A stretch of 64,000 nt of DNA from Candidatus Woesearchaeota archaeon (GTDB lineage: Archaea; Nanobdellota; Nanobdellia; Woesearchaeales; GW2011-AR4). Location of the stretch: positions 1 through 64,000 of the forward strand of contig JACPJQ010000003.1 of assembly GCA_016187465.1 (NCBI GenBank). The letters run 5' to 3'. Made by a program: the position numbers and the translations under genes. Position 1 is the stretch's first letter; every line of letters starts with the position of its first letter. Positions 51,055 to 58,176 of the stretch are shown here, in pieces. A model generated the notes under the pieces. The model did no database searches. It was not told the DNA's origin and saw only the letters and a program-made list of their open reading frames with translations.

Positions 51055-51531
51055 ATGGAAAAATTTGTAAGAGGTAAAAATAAGATGGAAAAAAAGAAAG
51101 TTAAAGAAGAAGGTAAAGGCAAAAAAATACTTCATGGAATCCTTGCTGGAATTATTCCGAGTATGTTACTGTACATAATGCTTGGCTATGTTTTTATTGG
51201 TGTTCAAGATGTTACTAAAACTTCTGCTTCATACGGATTTTCATTTTTTATTATATGGGCATTGTTTATTTATTGGTCATATCGAGCAGATGTAGTTAGA
51301 AGGATATGGGGAAGAAGCTTGCTATTGTCAGCAATCTTCTCTTTTCTTTTACCAATTTCAATGCTTGTTTTTGGAGCAAGAGTTACGGCAAGTCAAACTA
51401 ATGATTTTGCTGTAGCAGGTAGTGCTATAGGTACTGGTATTGCGGTAGTCTTTGTTGGATTTTTAATGTTGTTACTCGGCTTAGCATTTAGTTTAGGAGC
51501 ATATTTCACTTACAAACCATTACGGAAGTGA
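51055..51531 (+). CDS. Four-helix membrane protein
   Basis: 158 residues, ATG at 51055 (ATG 51085 also possible). A lysine-rich N-terminus is followed by four hydrophobic helices (ILAGIIPSMLLYIMLGYVF, FSFFIIWALFIYW, LLLSAIFSFLLPISMLVFGA, VVFVGFLMLLLGLAFSLGAY). No family recognised. It lies within the segment bounded by the tRNA repeats and may be cargo of that element. Confidence 0.6.
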   Translation: MEKFVRGKNKMEKKKVKEEGKGKKILHGILAGIIPSMLLYIMLGYVFIGVQDVTKTSASYGFSFFIIWALFIYWSYRADVVRRIWGRSLLLSAIFSFLLPISMLVFGARVTASQTNDFAVAGSAIGTGIAVVFVGFLMLLLGLAFSLGAYFTYKPLRK

Positions 51532-51560
51532 CTTTTGAAAGTATATATTACAATCGCTAT

Positions 51561-51602
51561 ATGAGCATGAGTAAACCGATAATTTTAAATATACTCGCTC
51601 AT
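51561..51602. repeat. Inverted repeat with 6+5 bp arms
   Basis: ATGAGC (51561-51566) and GAGTA (51569-51573) pair with TACTC (51592-51596) and GCTCAT (51597-51602), leaving an AT bulge and an AT-rich loop. It follows the membrane-protein gene and could be a terminator or operator. Confidence 0.55.
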
Positions 51603-51621
51603 AATTTAACCTTATGAAGTC

Positions 51622-51657
51622 CCTAGTATGACCTCACTTCGGTGGGGGAATGCTAGG
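51622..51657. ncRNA. Structured hairpin with CUUCGG-type tetraloop
   Basis: CCTAG...CTAGG closes a stem whose inner part CCTCAC-TTCG-GTGGGG forms six pairs around a TTCG tetraloop, a very stable RNA motif. It lies in the 187-base gap between the membrane protein and NYN genes. It may be an RNA-level control element, small RNA or terminator; no known class was recognised. Confidence 0.4.
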
Positions 51658-51686
51658 TTTCCTTATACTTTATTGTTCTATATAAG

Positions 51687-51696
51687 TTTATAAATA
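51687..51696 (+). promoter_or_regulatory. TATA box of the NYN gene
   Basis: TTTATAAATA is centred about 27 bases before the ATG at 51719, indicating a leaderless transcript independent of the upstream membrane-protein gene. Confidence 0.6.
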
Positions 51697-51718
51697 ACCT
51701 ATATTCTATGTTAGTTAA

Positions 51719-52375
51719 ATGCAAAAGCAAAACTTAGAAAAGAAAAAAGCAATAGTGTTTTTTGATGGTAATAATTTTTATCACAATCTAAAAGCTACTT
51801 TTATAAGACCAAGTAGCATAAATCTACATAAAGTAAGTCAGTTGATTAGTAATCAATTCAATTGTGAATTGGTAAGGAGTTTGTATTATAATTCTATACC
51901 AAATATCCAAGGTGGAGAAGATGTTTATTATGGTCATATGAAATTTCTTGATGAAGTCAAAAAATATCCAAATTTTGAAGTAAAAACCAGAAAATTGCAA
52001 AGACTTTCAAATAAAGAGGCTATTAGTATTATGAACAATGAAGTCTCGAGTTTAGGCTTGTGTGATATTTGTAAACCTATCGTTTTATCTCATTGGTCTG
52101 ATTATATTGGTAGTGTTAGTATAAAAGAAAAAGGTATAGACAACTTGATTTCAGTTGATATGGTAAAACATTCTATTATAAATAAAGAATGTGATGCTTG
52201 TATACTGATAAGTGGAGATGCTGACCTGATACCAACTCTTGAACTCCTAAAGTCATGTGGTATTTGGGTGGCTACAACTTCAACAGCTAAAGGTTACTCT
52301 TATGATTTAAGAAAACAATTTCCTTGGTTTATTTTAGACAAAAACTTACTTAAAGATAAATGTTCAAAAAATTGA
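51719..52375 (+). CDS. NYN-domain (LabA-like) ribonuclease
   Basis: 218 residues, ATG at 51719. AIVFFDGNNFYHNL, KEKGIDNLISVDMVKHS and ILISGDADLIPTLELL are the three acidic motifs of NYN/PIN-like nucleases, all intact. CDICK adds two cysteines. Such proteins cut RNA and often appear in defence or mobile contexts. It lies just upstream of tRNA-Pro within the repeat-bounded segment. AT-rich codon use is like its neighbour and unlike the housekeeping genes. Confidence 0.85.
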   Translation: MQKQNLEKKKAIVFFDGNNFYHNLKATFIRPSSINLHKVSQLISNQFNCELVRSLYYNSIPNIQGGEDVYYGHMKFLDEVKKYPNFEVKTRKLQRLSNKEAISIMNNEVSSLGLCDICKPIVLSHWSDYIGSVSIKEKGIDNLISVDMVKHSIINKECDACILISGDADLIPTLELLKSCGIWVATTSTAKGYSYDLRKQFPWFILDKNLLKDKCSKN

Positions 52376-52479
52376 TTATCGATAAATATTTATAGTTATT
52401 GAATAAATTTAATATCTCATAAGATTTCTTTCTCTTAGCAAAAGTCTTTAAAATACTATAGTTTTCTCATTCAGGATAG

Positions 52480-52641
52480 GGGGCTGTAGTATAGCTAGGT
52501 AGAATTGGCCCTTGGGGACAACCTTTTTGCGTTCGCAAAAAGCTTGACCAAAAATTCGTTGCTCATCGCAACTGTCGCTTTGCGACTAACGCCAAGGTTG
52601 CCATATTGGGTCCGACCCGGGTTCGAATCCTGGCAGCCCCA
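52480..52641 (+). tRNA. tRNA-Pro (anticodon GGG) with intron
   Basis: The acceptor stem pairs GGGGCTG (52480-52486) with CAGCCCC (52634-52640); A52641 is the discriminator and CCA is not encoded. The T-arm is CCGGG-TTCGAAT-CCTGG (52617-52633). The anticodon stem is GGCCC (52507-52511) with GGGTC (52608-52612). After removal of the intron (52518-52606, 89 bases) the loop is TTGGGGT, giving anticodon GGG, so proline. Intron ends form a bulge-helix-bulge: CAACC pairs GGTTG, bulges GGA and ATT flank a TTGG/CCAT helix. The D-stem has one A-A mismatch. A TATA box lies at 52447-52455. Confidence 0.9.
52518..52606 (+). other. tRNA-Pro intron with three tandem hairpins
   Basis: Inside the 89-base intron are TTTTTGCG-TT-CGCAAAAA (52524-52541), TTGC-TCATC-GCAA (52559-52571) and GTCGC-TTT-GCGAC (52574-52586), an unusually structured insert at the canonical 37/38 site. 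Confidence 0.75.
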
Positions 52642-52737
52642 TTTTATATGAGGGATAGACATATCGCTAAGAAATCGAACCAAATTATAAATAAAGTTTA
52701 TAAATAATAGACAATAACATCTAAATGGGGTGGTAGT

Positions 52738-52890
52738 ATGGCTAAAACACAAAGTGCTAAATTGTTAGAGTATAGTGGAAGACAAGTAAGGCGTGCAATA
52801 TATTTGGTTGTCGGATTATTTATATTGTTCTTAATCGTTATGGGTATAATCTGGGCTGTACCAAGGATTTGGCATTGGGCAATAGGATAA
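52738..52890 (+). CDS. Small single-pass membrane protein
   Basis: 50 residues, ATG at 52738 with GGGGTGG (52727-52733 region) shortly before and TTTATAAATA upstream at about 52697-52706. Basic N-terminus (KLLEYSGRQVRRA) and one hydrophobic helix (IYLVVGLFILFLIVMGIIWA) ending HWAIG. No family recognised. The next gene begins 8 or 23 bases later. Confidence 0.6.
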   Translation: MAKTQSAKLLEYSGRQVRRAIYLVVGLFILFLIVMGIIWAVPRIWHWAIG

Positions 52891-52898
52891 AATATAGA

Positions 52899-53288
52899 AT
52901 GTGTTGTGTCTGCATGGATAAAGAAGCAAAAAATTTTGAAATTCAATCGAAGATAATCGAATTAAAGTTAGAGCGAGATAAAGATACATTCATAACTTCA
53001 ATGTCCATAGTTGTGGGGGTTATCGCATTTATGTATACTATAGGGTTTATCCCAAATGATATTAGTCAATGGATTAAAGATTTTTTCAACAATCTTCTCC
53101 CACTTCCATTTGTTCGAGCAAACCTTTGGATTATCCTAGCTTTAATTTTTGTGCTTTTATTAATACCTATTCTCTCAGGGATTATTGCTAGCTACATTTT
53201 CAGATTGATTCTTAAAAACAAATCTAAACTATATGATACTGCTATCAAAGACTTCCAAAAACTTTCTAAAGAGCCCATTAAGAAATAA
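52899..53288 (+). CDS. Membrane protein with two helices
   Basis: 129 residues from the ATG at 52899 (125 from 52914). Two transmembrane segments (FITSMSIVVGVIAFMYTIGF; LWIILALIFVLLLIPILSGI) separated by about 30 residues, with a charged helix before and a lysine-rich tail after. No family recognised. It is probably co-transcribed with the 50-residue membrane protein; they may form a complex. Confidence 0.6.
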   Translation: MCCVCMDKEAKNFEIQSKIIELKLERDKDTFITSMSIVVGVIAFMYTIGFIPNDISQWIKDFFNNLLPLPFVRANLWIILALIFVLLLIPILSGIIASYIFRLILKNKSKLYDTAIKDFQKLSKEPIKK

Positions 53289-53394
53289 TCTTATACCCTC
53301 CTTTCTTTTTAAATAAAGTTTTTAAAATTACATATGTCTTACCCATGAATCGAAGAAAAAGTTTTTATATAGTTTTTACATTACAAAGAACTAA

Positions 53395-53937
53395 ATGGTT
53401 CCGACAAAAATGTTTCTTACCAAGGGCATAGGAATACACAAGGAAAGGCTTGCTTCTTTTGAGAGTGCTTTGAGAAGTGCCGGAATAGAAAAATACAATC
53501 TTGTTTATGTTTCAAGCATACTGCCTCCTCATTGTAAGATGATTCCAAAAGAGGAAGGGCTGGAATACCTGAAGCCGGGCCAGATTGTGTTTGTTGTCAT
53601 GGCAAGGAGCGAAACTGATGAGCCGAACAGGCTTATTGCATCTTCAATCGGCGTTGCCGTGCCTTCAGATCCAAACATTTACGGTTACCTTTCAGAGCAC
53701 CATTCTTTCGGGGAAACGGCAAAGAAAGCAGGAGATTATGCGGAAGACCTGGCTGCCACAATGCTTGCGACAACCTTAGGCATAGAGTTTGACCCGGACC
53801 AGGCATGGGAAGAAAGGGAGGAAATTTACAAGACAAGCGGACACATATTCAAAACTACACAGATAACCCAATCTGATGAAGGCAACAAGGACGGGTTATG
53901 GACTACAGTGATAGCGGCGGCAATATTGATAGAATAA
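53395..53937 (+). CDS. pdaD: Pyruvoyl-dependent arginine decarboxylase
   Basis: 180 residues, ATG at 53395. Converts arginine to agmatine, the first step of archaeal polyamine synthesis, using a pyruvoyl group made by self-cleavage. [11 protein letters not shown] holds the cleavage site (between S40 and S41). [20 protein letters not shown] and [13 protein letters not shown] match the family. Length is normal. TATA-like GTTTTTATATAG lies at about 53358-53369. Confidence 0.95.
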   Translation: MVPTKMFLTKGIGIHKERLASFESALRSAGIEKYNLVYVSSILPPHCKMIPKEEGLEYLKPGQIVFVVMARSETDEPNRLIASSIGVAVPSDPNIYGYLSEHHSFGETAKKAGDYAEDLAATMLATTLGIEFDPDQAWEEREEIYKTSGHIFKTTQITQSDEGNKDGLWTTVIAAAILIE

Positions 53938-53994
53938 AAACAGACTTGCAGCCCATAATAACCTTTTTAAAATCAGCCTCATCTGTCTCTTTTT

Positions 53995-54396
53995 ATGAAA
54001 AAGGTAATGTGCGCGGGCACTTTTGACATTATCCACCCGGGGCATTTGTTTTACCTTTCTGAGGCAAAGAAATACGGCGACAGATTGATTGTTGTTGTTG
54101 CAAGAGACGACAATTCAGAAGCTTTCAAGGGCAGGAAGCCCATGCATAACGAGGGGGAAAGGCTGGAAGCAGTAAGAACGCTTAAAATTGTTGACGAGGC
54201 TGTTTTGGGCAATCAAGGAAACATATTTAATATAATAAAAGAGATAAAGCCAGATGTGATATGCCTCGGCTACGACCAAAAAATTCACAATCAGGACGTT
54301 GAGGACGAATTAAAGAAAAGCGGCATCAGGGCAGATGTGGTAAGAATAAGCCCCTACATGCCAAATGTCTACAAAAGCTCTAAAATAAAAAAATGA
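53995..54396 (+). CDS. ribL: FAD synthetase RibL-type cytidylyltransferase fold
   Basis: 133 residues, ATG at 53995. Nucleotidyltransferase of the HxGH class: GTFDIIHPGH (H14, G16, H17) and a second motif near SPYMPNVYKSSKI. Archaeal RibL adenylylates FMN to FAD; a glycerol-3-phosphate cytidylyltransferase is the alternative for this family. The VKOR gene overlaps by four bases. Confidence 0.85.
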   Translation: MKKVMCAGTFDIIHPGHLFYLSEAKKYGDRLIVVVARDDNSEAFKGRKPMHNEGERLEAVRTLKIVDEAVLGNQGNIFNIIKEIKPDVICLGYDQKIHNQDVEDELKKSGIRADVVRISPYMPNVYKSSKIKK

Positions 54397-54794
54397 ACTA
54401 CATTTACTTGATAATACTTTCATTGATAGGGTTTGCAGTTTCCTTTTACATTTACTACACTAAAAAGCATGGCAAACACATGTACTGTGCCATAGGGCGG
54501 GACTGCGACGCTGTTGTCACAAGCAAATACGGCAGAACATTCGGCATAGAAAACACAGTCCCGGGCATGCTTTACTATGTTTTGATATTTGTGTACGGAA
54601 TTTCAATGCTTTTAAACCAAAATATTTTTAAAGGCATTCTGTTTTACTATGTTATAGTGGGTTCAGGCATTGCCTCGGTTTTATTTTCAGTTTATTTAAC
54701 CGGAGTGCAGGCCTTTGTGCTCAGGAAATGGTGCGAGTACTGCGTTGCCTCAAGCATAGCTTCAGTATTGATATTGGTTGTTTTGTTGATATAA
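54393..54794 (+). CDS. Vitamin K epoxide reductase (VKOR)-family membrane oxidoreductase
   Basis: 133 residues, ATG at 54393 (overlap ATGA with the FAD synthetase). Four hydrophobic helices. C32 and C38 (MYCAIGRDC) are the loop cysteines and C114/C117 (WCEYC) the CxxC active site. The family reoxidises thiol partners and makes disulfides outside the membrane using quinone. No fused thioredoxin domain is present, so a separate partner is needed. It fits with cysteine-bearing secreted proteins in this genome. Confidence 0.92.
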   Translation: MNYIYLIILSLIGFAVSFYIYYTKKHGKHMYCAIGRDCDAVVTSKYGRTFGIENTVPGMLYYVLIFVYGISMLLNQNIFKGILFYYVIVGSGIASVLFSVYLTGVQAFVLRKWCEYCVASSIASVLILVVLLI

Positions 54795-54797
54795 AAA

Positions 54798-55112
54798 ATG
54801 AGTGAAATTAAAAAATATGGCTATCTAGCAGCGTCTGAAAAAGGGTTTAGCAGCGGTTTAATCAAGTCAGGAAGAGGTATGTTAGAATTATTGGCTGATG
54901 TGGGAATGAATGGAATTCCAAACAGACTGCCACCGCCTTATTTCCTAGGCATAATCAGAGATGATGGTCAAGGAATATGTTATTACTCGGCACAAACAGT
55001 AGCAGCTCAAAAAAAAATTAATATTGAAGATGCATTTCCGGAAATTAGGATAAGTGGTGACTCGGGGTTTACTACTATAGCACATATAATTGGGCATAGT
55101 TTGGATATGTAA
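54798..55112 (+). CDS. Hypothetical protein
   Basis: 104 residues, ATG at 54798, three bases after VKOR. Soluble, glycine-rich; YFLGIIRDDGQGICYYSAQ and SGFTTIAHIIGHSL are the most ordered parts. No signal peptide. No family recognised. Its position in the VKOR-DoxX operon suggests a shared transcript only. Confidence 0.55.
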   Translation: MSEIKKYGYLAASEKGFSSGLIKSGRGMLELLADVGMNGIPNRLPPPYFLGIIRDDGQGICYYSAQTVAAQKKINIEDAFPEIRISGDSGFTTIAHIIGHSLDM

Positions 55113-55123
55113 TAATTTGTAAA

Positions 55124-55546
55124 ATGGCAAACAACAATAATTTAAGCAAATTTTCATTAACCATTTTAAGATTAGTTCTTGGAATAATATTTGTTTACCA
55201 CGGCTACATGAAGCTATTTGCCCCGGGCGGCTTTAAGGGCACAGTTGGGTTCTTCACTTCAATCGGAATCCCGCTGCCGATTTACTCGGCACTTATAGTT
55301 TCTGTTGTTGAGTTTTTTGGAGGTGTTCTGTTAATCCTTGGAGTATTGTCCAGATTAAGCTCTCTGCTGCTGATTATAGACATGCTAGTGGCACTCTTCG
55401 TGGTGCACCTGAAGAATGGATTCTCAGTTTCAAAAGGCGGCTACGAGTTTGTTCTGATACTGTTGGCAGGACTGTTTGTTATCCTTGTCAATGGCCCGGG
55501 AAGCTTTTCTATCGGGAAAATGTTCAAGAACAAGAAATTACATTAG
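55124..55546 (+). CDS. DoxX-family membrane protein
   Basis: 140 residues, ATG at 55124. Four membrane helices; ILRLVLGIIFVYHGYMKLF and LIVSVVEFFGGVLLILGVL with the glutamate in the second helix are DoxX features. DoxX proteins are linked to thiosulfate:quinone oxidoreduction and to envelope thiol redox stress. Being in one operon with VKOR suggests a quinone-linked redox role here. Confidence 0.9.
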   Translation: MANNNNLSKFSLTILRLVLGIIFVYHGYMKLFAPGGFKGTVGFFTSIGIPLPIYSALIVSVVEFFGGVLLILGVLSRLSSLLLIIDMLVALFVVHLKNGFSVSKGGYEFVLILLAGLFVILVNGPGSFSIGKMFKNKKLH

Positions 55547-55556
55547 AAATATAAAT

Positions 55557-55886
55557 TTAGTGTGTTACACGATTTTCCAATTCAGCATTTCCAGTTTGAT
55601 TTACTTTTTGTTTTTGTAAATCATCAAGAATTTCTTCAAGTACGTCACTATACTGCCTTTCCATTGCCCTGTAAACTTCTGGTGCATGAACTATGTAATT
55701 AACGGATTTTTTTAAAAAACCCCCTATTAGTGTTGCAATATTTCTGAAATCCTGTTCATGATTAAAATCAATGCCCATCTTTCTAAAATCTTGTTTAATC
55801 TCCAAGTAAGCCCCATAAACTTCAGTTTGCAGGGCGTATAATTTAGAAATAGCCCTCACTCCTTCTCGTATTCTTGACTTATCCAT
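55557..55886 (-). CDS. Hypothetical helical protein
   Basis: 109 residues from the ATG at 55886 (TTG one codon upstream). All-helical (VRAISKLYALQTEVYGAYLE, YSDVLEEILDDLQKQK). No recognised family, signal or membrane segment. Converges with DoxX (10 bases between stops). Confidence 0.5.
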   Translation of the reverse strand: MDKSRIREGVRAISKLYALQTEVYGAYLEIKQDFRKMGIDFNHEQDFRNIATLIGGFLKKSVNYIVHAPEVYRAMERQYSDVLEEILDDLQKQKVNQTGNAELENRVTH

Positions 55887-55932
55887 CAATTTATGGATTC
55901 TATGTCTATTTTTTAAATCTTTTGAACTAAAC

Positions 55933-56673
55933 CTATCTCAGAAAACTGGTGAATATGCTTCTCTGGCTTCGTATTTTTGGGGTTGCCTTGTCTTCCATCC
56001 TGCACTTGTTTATCACTACATGCCCGCTGTAGCTGTCTTCAAATATGACAGACATATCTTCTACGACTAACCGCTTATTGAACATTGGGCAGTCTGTCAC
56101 TAAAGTGTCCGCATAGCCGCCTTCAAAACCTATATGGAAACCATATTTGATGGAATCCTTTCTTAACTGATAGAAATTCTCCTTTGTTATCCTCTTCCCG
56201 AGCCAGTCTTTCAATCCGTCAGAGGCAATTTGAGTAACAAGAATTTCATAGCCATTCTTCAGCATCTCTTCCATAACCAAATCATGCTCTTCTCCCGCAT
56301 GGCTGGCAAATACATCAATTCCCATAGGCCTTAAGGCATTCTGTATGCTCTTAAGCTGGGTTTCCTGAAGTCCTGTGCCGCCGAGCACCATGGCATCAAT
56401 CTTCATCTTTTTCTGCTGCCTTTCAACAACATCTTTTACAATATTTGCTTCCTTTACCGGATCGGCTACCCTGCATTTCACGTAAAAATGAGGAATCTGC
56501 ATCATTTTTGCCAGGTCTATCGTCTGCTCAACAGTCGCAAAATGATACAAAAAGCAGTCCTTTCTTGTCGGCTTCACAGAAACAAGGTATCTTATATTCC
56601 AACATTTCTGCTTTGCGTGCTGAATCGCGAAAGTGCTGTCCTTTCCGCCGGAATAAAGAATTGCTACGTCCAT
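55933..56673 (-). CDS. dph6: Diphthine-ammonia ligase (Dph6-like)
   Basis: 246 residues, ATG at 56673. Makes the amide of diphthamide on elongation factor 2 using ATP. YSGGKDSTFAIQHAKQ is the PP-loop and VLGGTGLQETQLKSIQ the second family motif; GFHIGFEGGYADTLVTDCPM the conserved C-terminal segment. Length fits archaeal Dph6. Probably transcribed after the HAD gene (22 bases apart). Confidence 0.92.
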   Translation of the reverse strand: MDVAILYSGGKDSTFAIQHAKQKCWNIRYLVSVKPTRKDCFLYHFATVEQTIDLAKMMQIPHFYVKCRVADPVKEANIVKDVVERQQKKMKIDAMVLGGTGLQETQLKSIQNALRPMGIDVFASHAGEEHDLVMEEMLKNGYEILVTQIASDGLKDWLGKRITKENFYQLRKDSIKYGFHIGFEGGYADTLVTDCPMFNKRLVVEDMSVIFEDSYSGHVVINKCRMEDKATPKIRSQRSIFTSFLR

Positions 56674-56695
56674 GGAAAAAGTATACTGATTTTAT

Positions 56696-57415
56696 TTATA
56701 AAGTTTTTGATAAAACATTTGTATTTTTCAAATCTTTAATTAATTTTTCAACACTTTTGTATTGAAACGATTTTATCCCAAATAATCTTGCCACGTAAAT
56801 GAATCTCGCAATGTCGTCAAAGTACATGCAATTCCAAGGCGATGTTTTTGATTTTTTCAACGCATCCAGGAAAATAAATGGATTTGGCTTCATACAGCCC
56901 AATCTGTATGATAAAGCATAATCATCAAACTCATCAAGTACGTTAAATTTGTTTTTTATGTATTCCCAGTGCCACACATCCACATTCGAAAGCAGCACTA
57001 ACCTGTAATTTTCTTTCTTTAATTTTTTAATTATATCTGCTACGCCATCGTTCAAGGCGAAAATGTTACACCATGAAGCTTTAAATTCATTTAAACCCAT
57101 TTTGAGATTTAGTTCGTGGGACACTTTTTCATAAAACTGGCGCGGAGTTATCCTGCCTTTCCCGAATTCTTTCACCACCGGAGAAAAATCTCCCAGATAT
57201 TCTTCTATGAATTCAGCGGATTTGCCGCTGTTTTTTACCAATTTTTCTGAGCGCTTGGCTTTGTCAATATTCACTATGACCCTTCCAAGGTCGAAAATGA
57301 CTGTTTTAATCACAGAATCCGAATATTTGGATTGTTTAAAAAGATTTTCGAAGTTCTTGAGTTTCTGAAAATCATTTATAAAGGGTTGAAGGTCTCGACG
57401 ATAAACAGGATTCAT
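56696..57415 (-). CDS. HAD-superfamily hydrolase
   Basis: 239 residues, ATG at 57415. FDLGRVIVNID is motif I with D-L-G (second aspartate replaced by glycine, common in one subfamily), VLLSNVDV motif II, and CMKPNPFIF with CMYFDDIARF motifs III/IV. A helical cap follows motif I. Substrate not evident. The missing second aspartate makes phosphatase activity uncertain. An N-terminal 35-residue extension precedes the core. Confidence 0.82.
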   Translation of the reverse strand: MNPVYRRDLQPFINDFQKLKNFENLFKQSKYSDSVIKTVIFDLGRVIVNIDKAKRSEKLVKNSGKSAEFIEEYLGDFSPVVKEFGKGRITPRQFYEKVSHELNLKMGLNEFKASWCNIFALNDGVADIIKKLKKENYRLVLLSNVDVWHWEYIKNKFNVLDEFDDYALSYRLGCMKPNPFIFLDALKKSKTSPWNCMYFDDIARFIYVARLFGIKSFQYKSVEKLIKDLKNTNVLSKTL

Positions 57416-57541
57416 AATGATACATCTTATTTATAAACAAAATTTTGGCAAATTTCAGTATTTACCTACGAGCTTTTTTCCCTTCATAAGCAAAAGTGCG
57501 AAACTCAAGCGAAGTTTTAATGAATATATACTATAAACAAT

Positions 57542-57557
57542 TATTCCTATAGGAATA
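57542..57557. promoter_or_regulatory. 16-bp palindrome, candidate operator
   Basis: TATTCCTATAGGAATA is a perfect palindrome, centred about 27 bases upstream of the TATA box (57572-57583) of the gene at 57605. A near copy precedes the gene at 58177. Confidence 0.6.
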
Positions 57558-57604
57558 TTTTTGTCAGAAGGGTTTTTAAATAATTGGTTTGGAATTAAAA
57601 AACA

Positions 57605-58045
57605 ATGAAGTCTGATTTTGAATTAAGAATTAATGCTTTAGCAATTGAACATTATCAAAAGTACCATAGATCAGTCCAGGAATTGAAATCTAGGGGGATG
57701 GCTTTCTTTAATGGATGTGAAAATCGTGCAAGTCGTCTGTTAGAGGATTTTAAAGGTATAGGGAAAAAGGGTGTCGTACTGGTAATCAACTCAATCGACA
57801 CTTTAGTTCACGAAAGCGGAGCCTTAGTCCATTATCATCATGTTGTTGTTGATGAGAATCGTTTAGTCTATGATCCAAATTATACAAGTGCCATTCCAAT
57901 TCCAATTGATGCGTACATACAATCTGCTTACCATCTACCAACAAATATACTTATTTGGAGGAAGGGGGATACATCTAATCCTATTGGCAAATATGATGAA
58001 AAACGTGGTAAACTACACATTAACCTCCCAGATTTTTATGGTTAA
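57605..58045 (+). CDS. Unknown protein with possible Cys-His-Asp (papain-like) triad
   Basis: 146 residues, ATG at 57605, leaderless by its TATA at 57572-57583. C38 (FFNGCENRAS), H79 (HYHHVVVDEN) and D90 (LVYDPNY) follow the order and spacing of papain-fold peptidases such as NlpC/P60 or transglutaminase-like proteins. No signal peptide, so cytoplasmic. No precise family recognised. It shares a palindromic site with the homocysteine methyltransferase-like gene downstream. Confidence 0.6.
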   Translation: MKSDFELRINALAIEHYQKYHRSVQELKSRGMAFFNGCENRASRLLEDFKGIGKKGVVLVINSIDTLVHESGALVHYHHVVVDENRLVYDPNYTSAIPIPIDAYIQSAYHLPTNILIWRKGDTSNPIGKYDEKRGKLHINLPDFYG

Positions 58046-58108
58046 CAATCTGTTTAACAAATTCTAAATTGTGACTTGGTGAAATAAAGAATATGCATCT
58101 TGACAATT

Positions 58109-58124
58109 TATTCTTATTGGAATA
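58109..58124. promoter_or_regulatory. Near-palindrome matching the site at 57542
   Basis: TATTCTTATTGGAATA differs from the upstream site at two of 16 positions, has 8-bp arms (ATTTATTC/GAATAAAT) when extended, and sits about 26 bases upstream of the TATA box at 58137-58148. Confidence 0.55.
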
Positions 58125-58176
58125 AATCTTTCACGAGTTTATTTAAACAAAATGTATTTAATGATTGTGTGTTTAA

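Noticed and set aside
52524-52586. Transcription terminator inside the tRNA gene
   Set aside because: The hairpins lie within a spliceable intron bounded by a correct bulge-helix-bulge; a terminator would abolish the only tRNA-Pro(GGG) here.
52869-52898. TTG start of the 53-kb membrane protein inside the 50-residue gene
   Set aside because: It would overlap the small membrane protein and gives a sequence without membrane-protein logic; ATG 52899 or 52914 is preferred.
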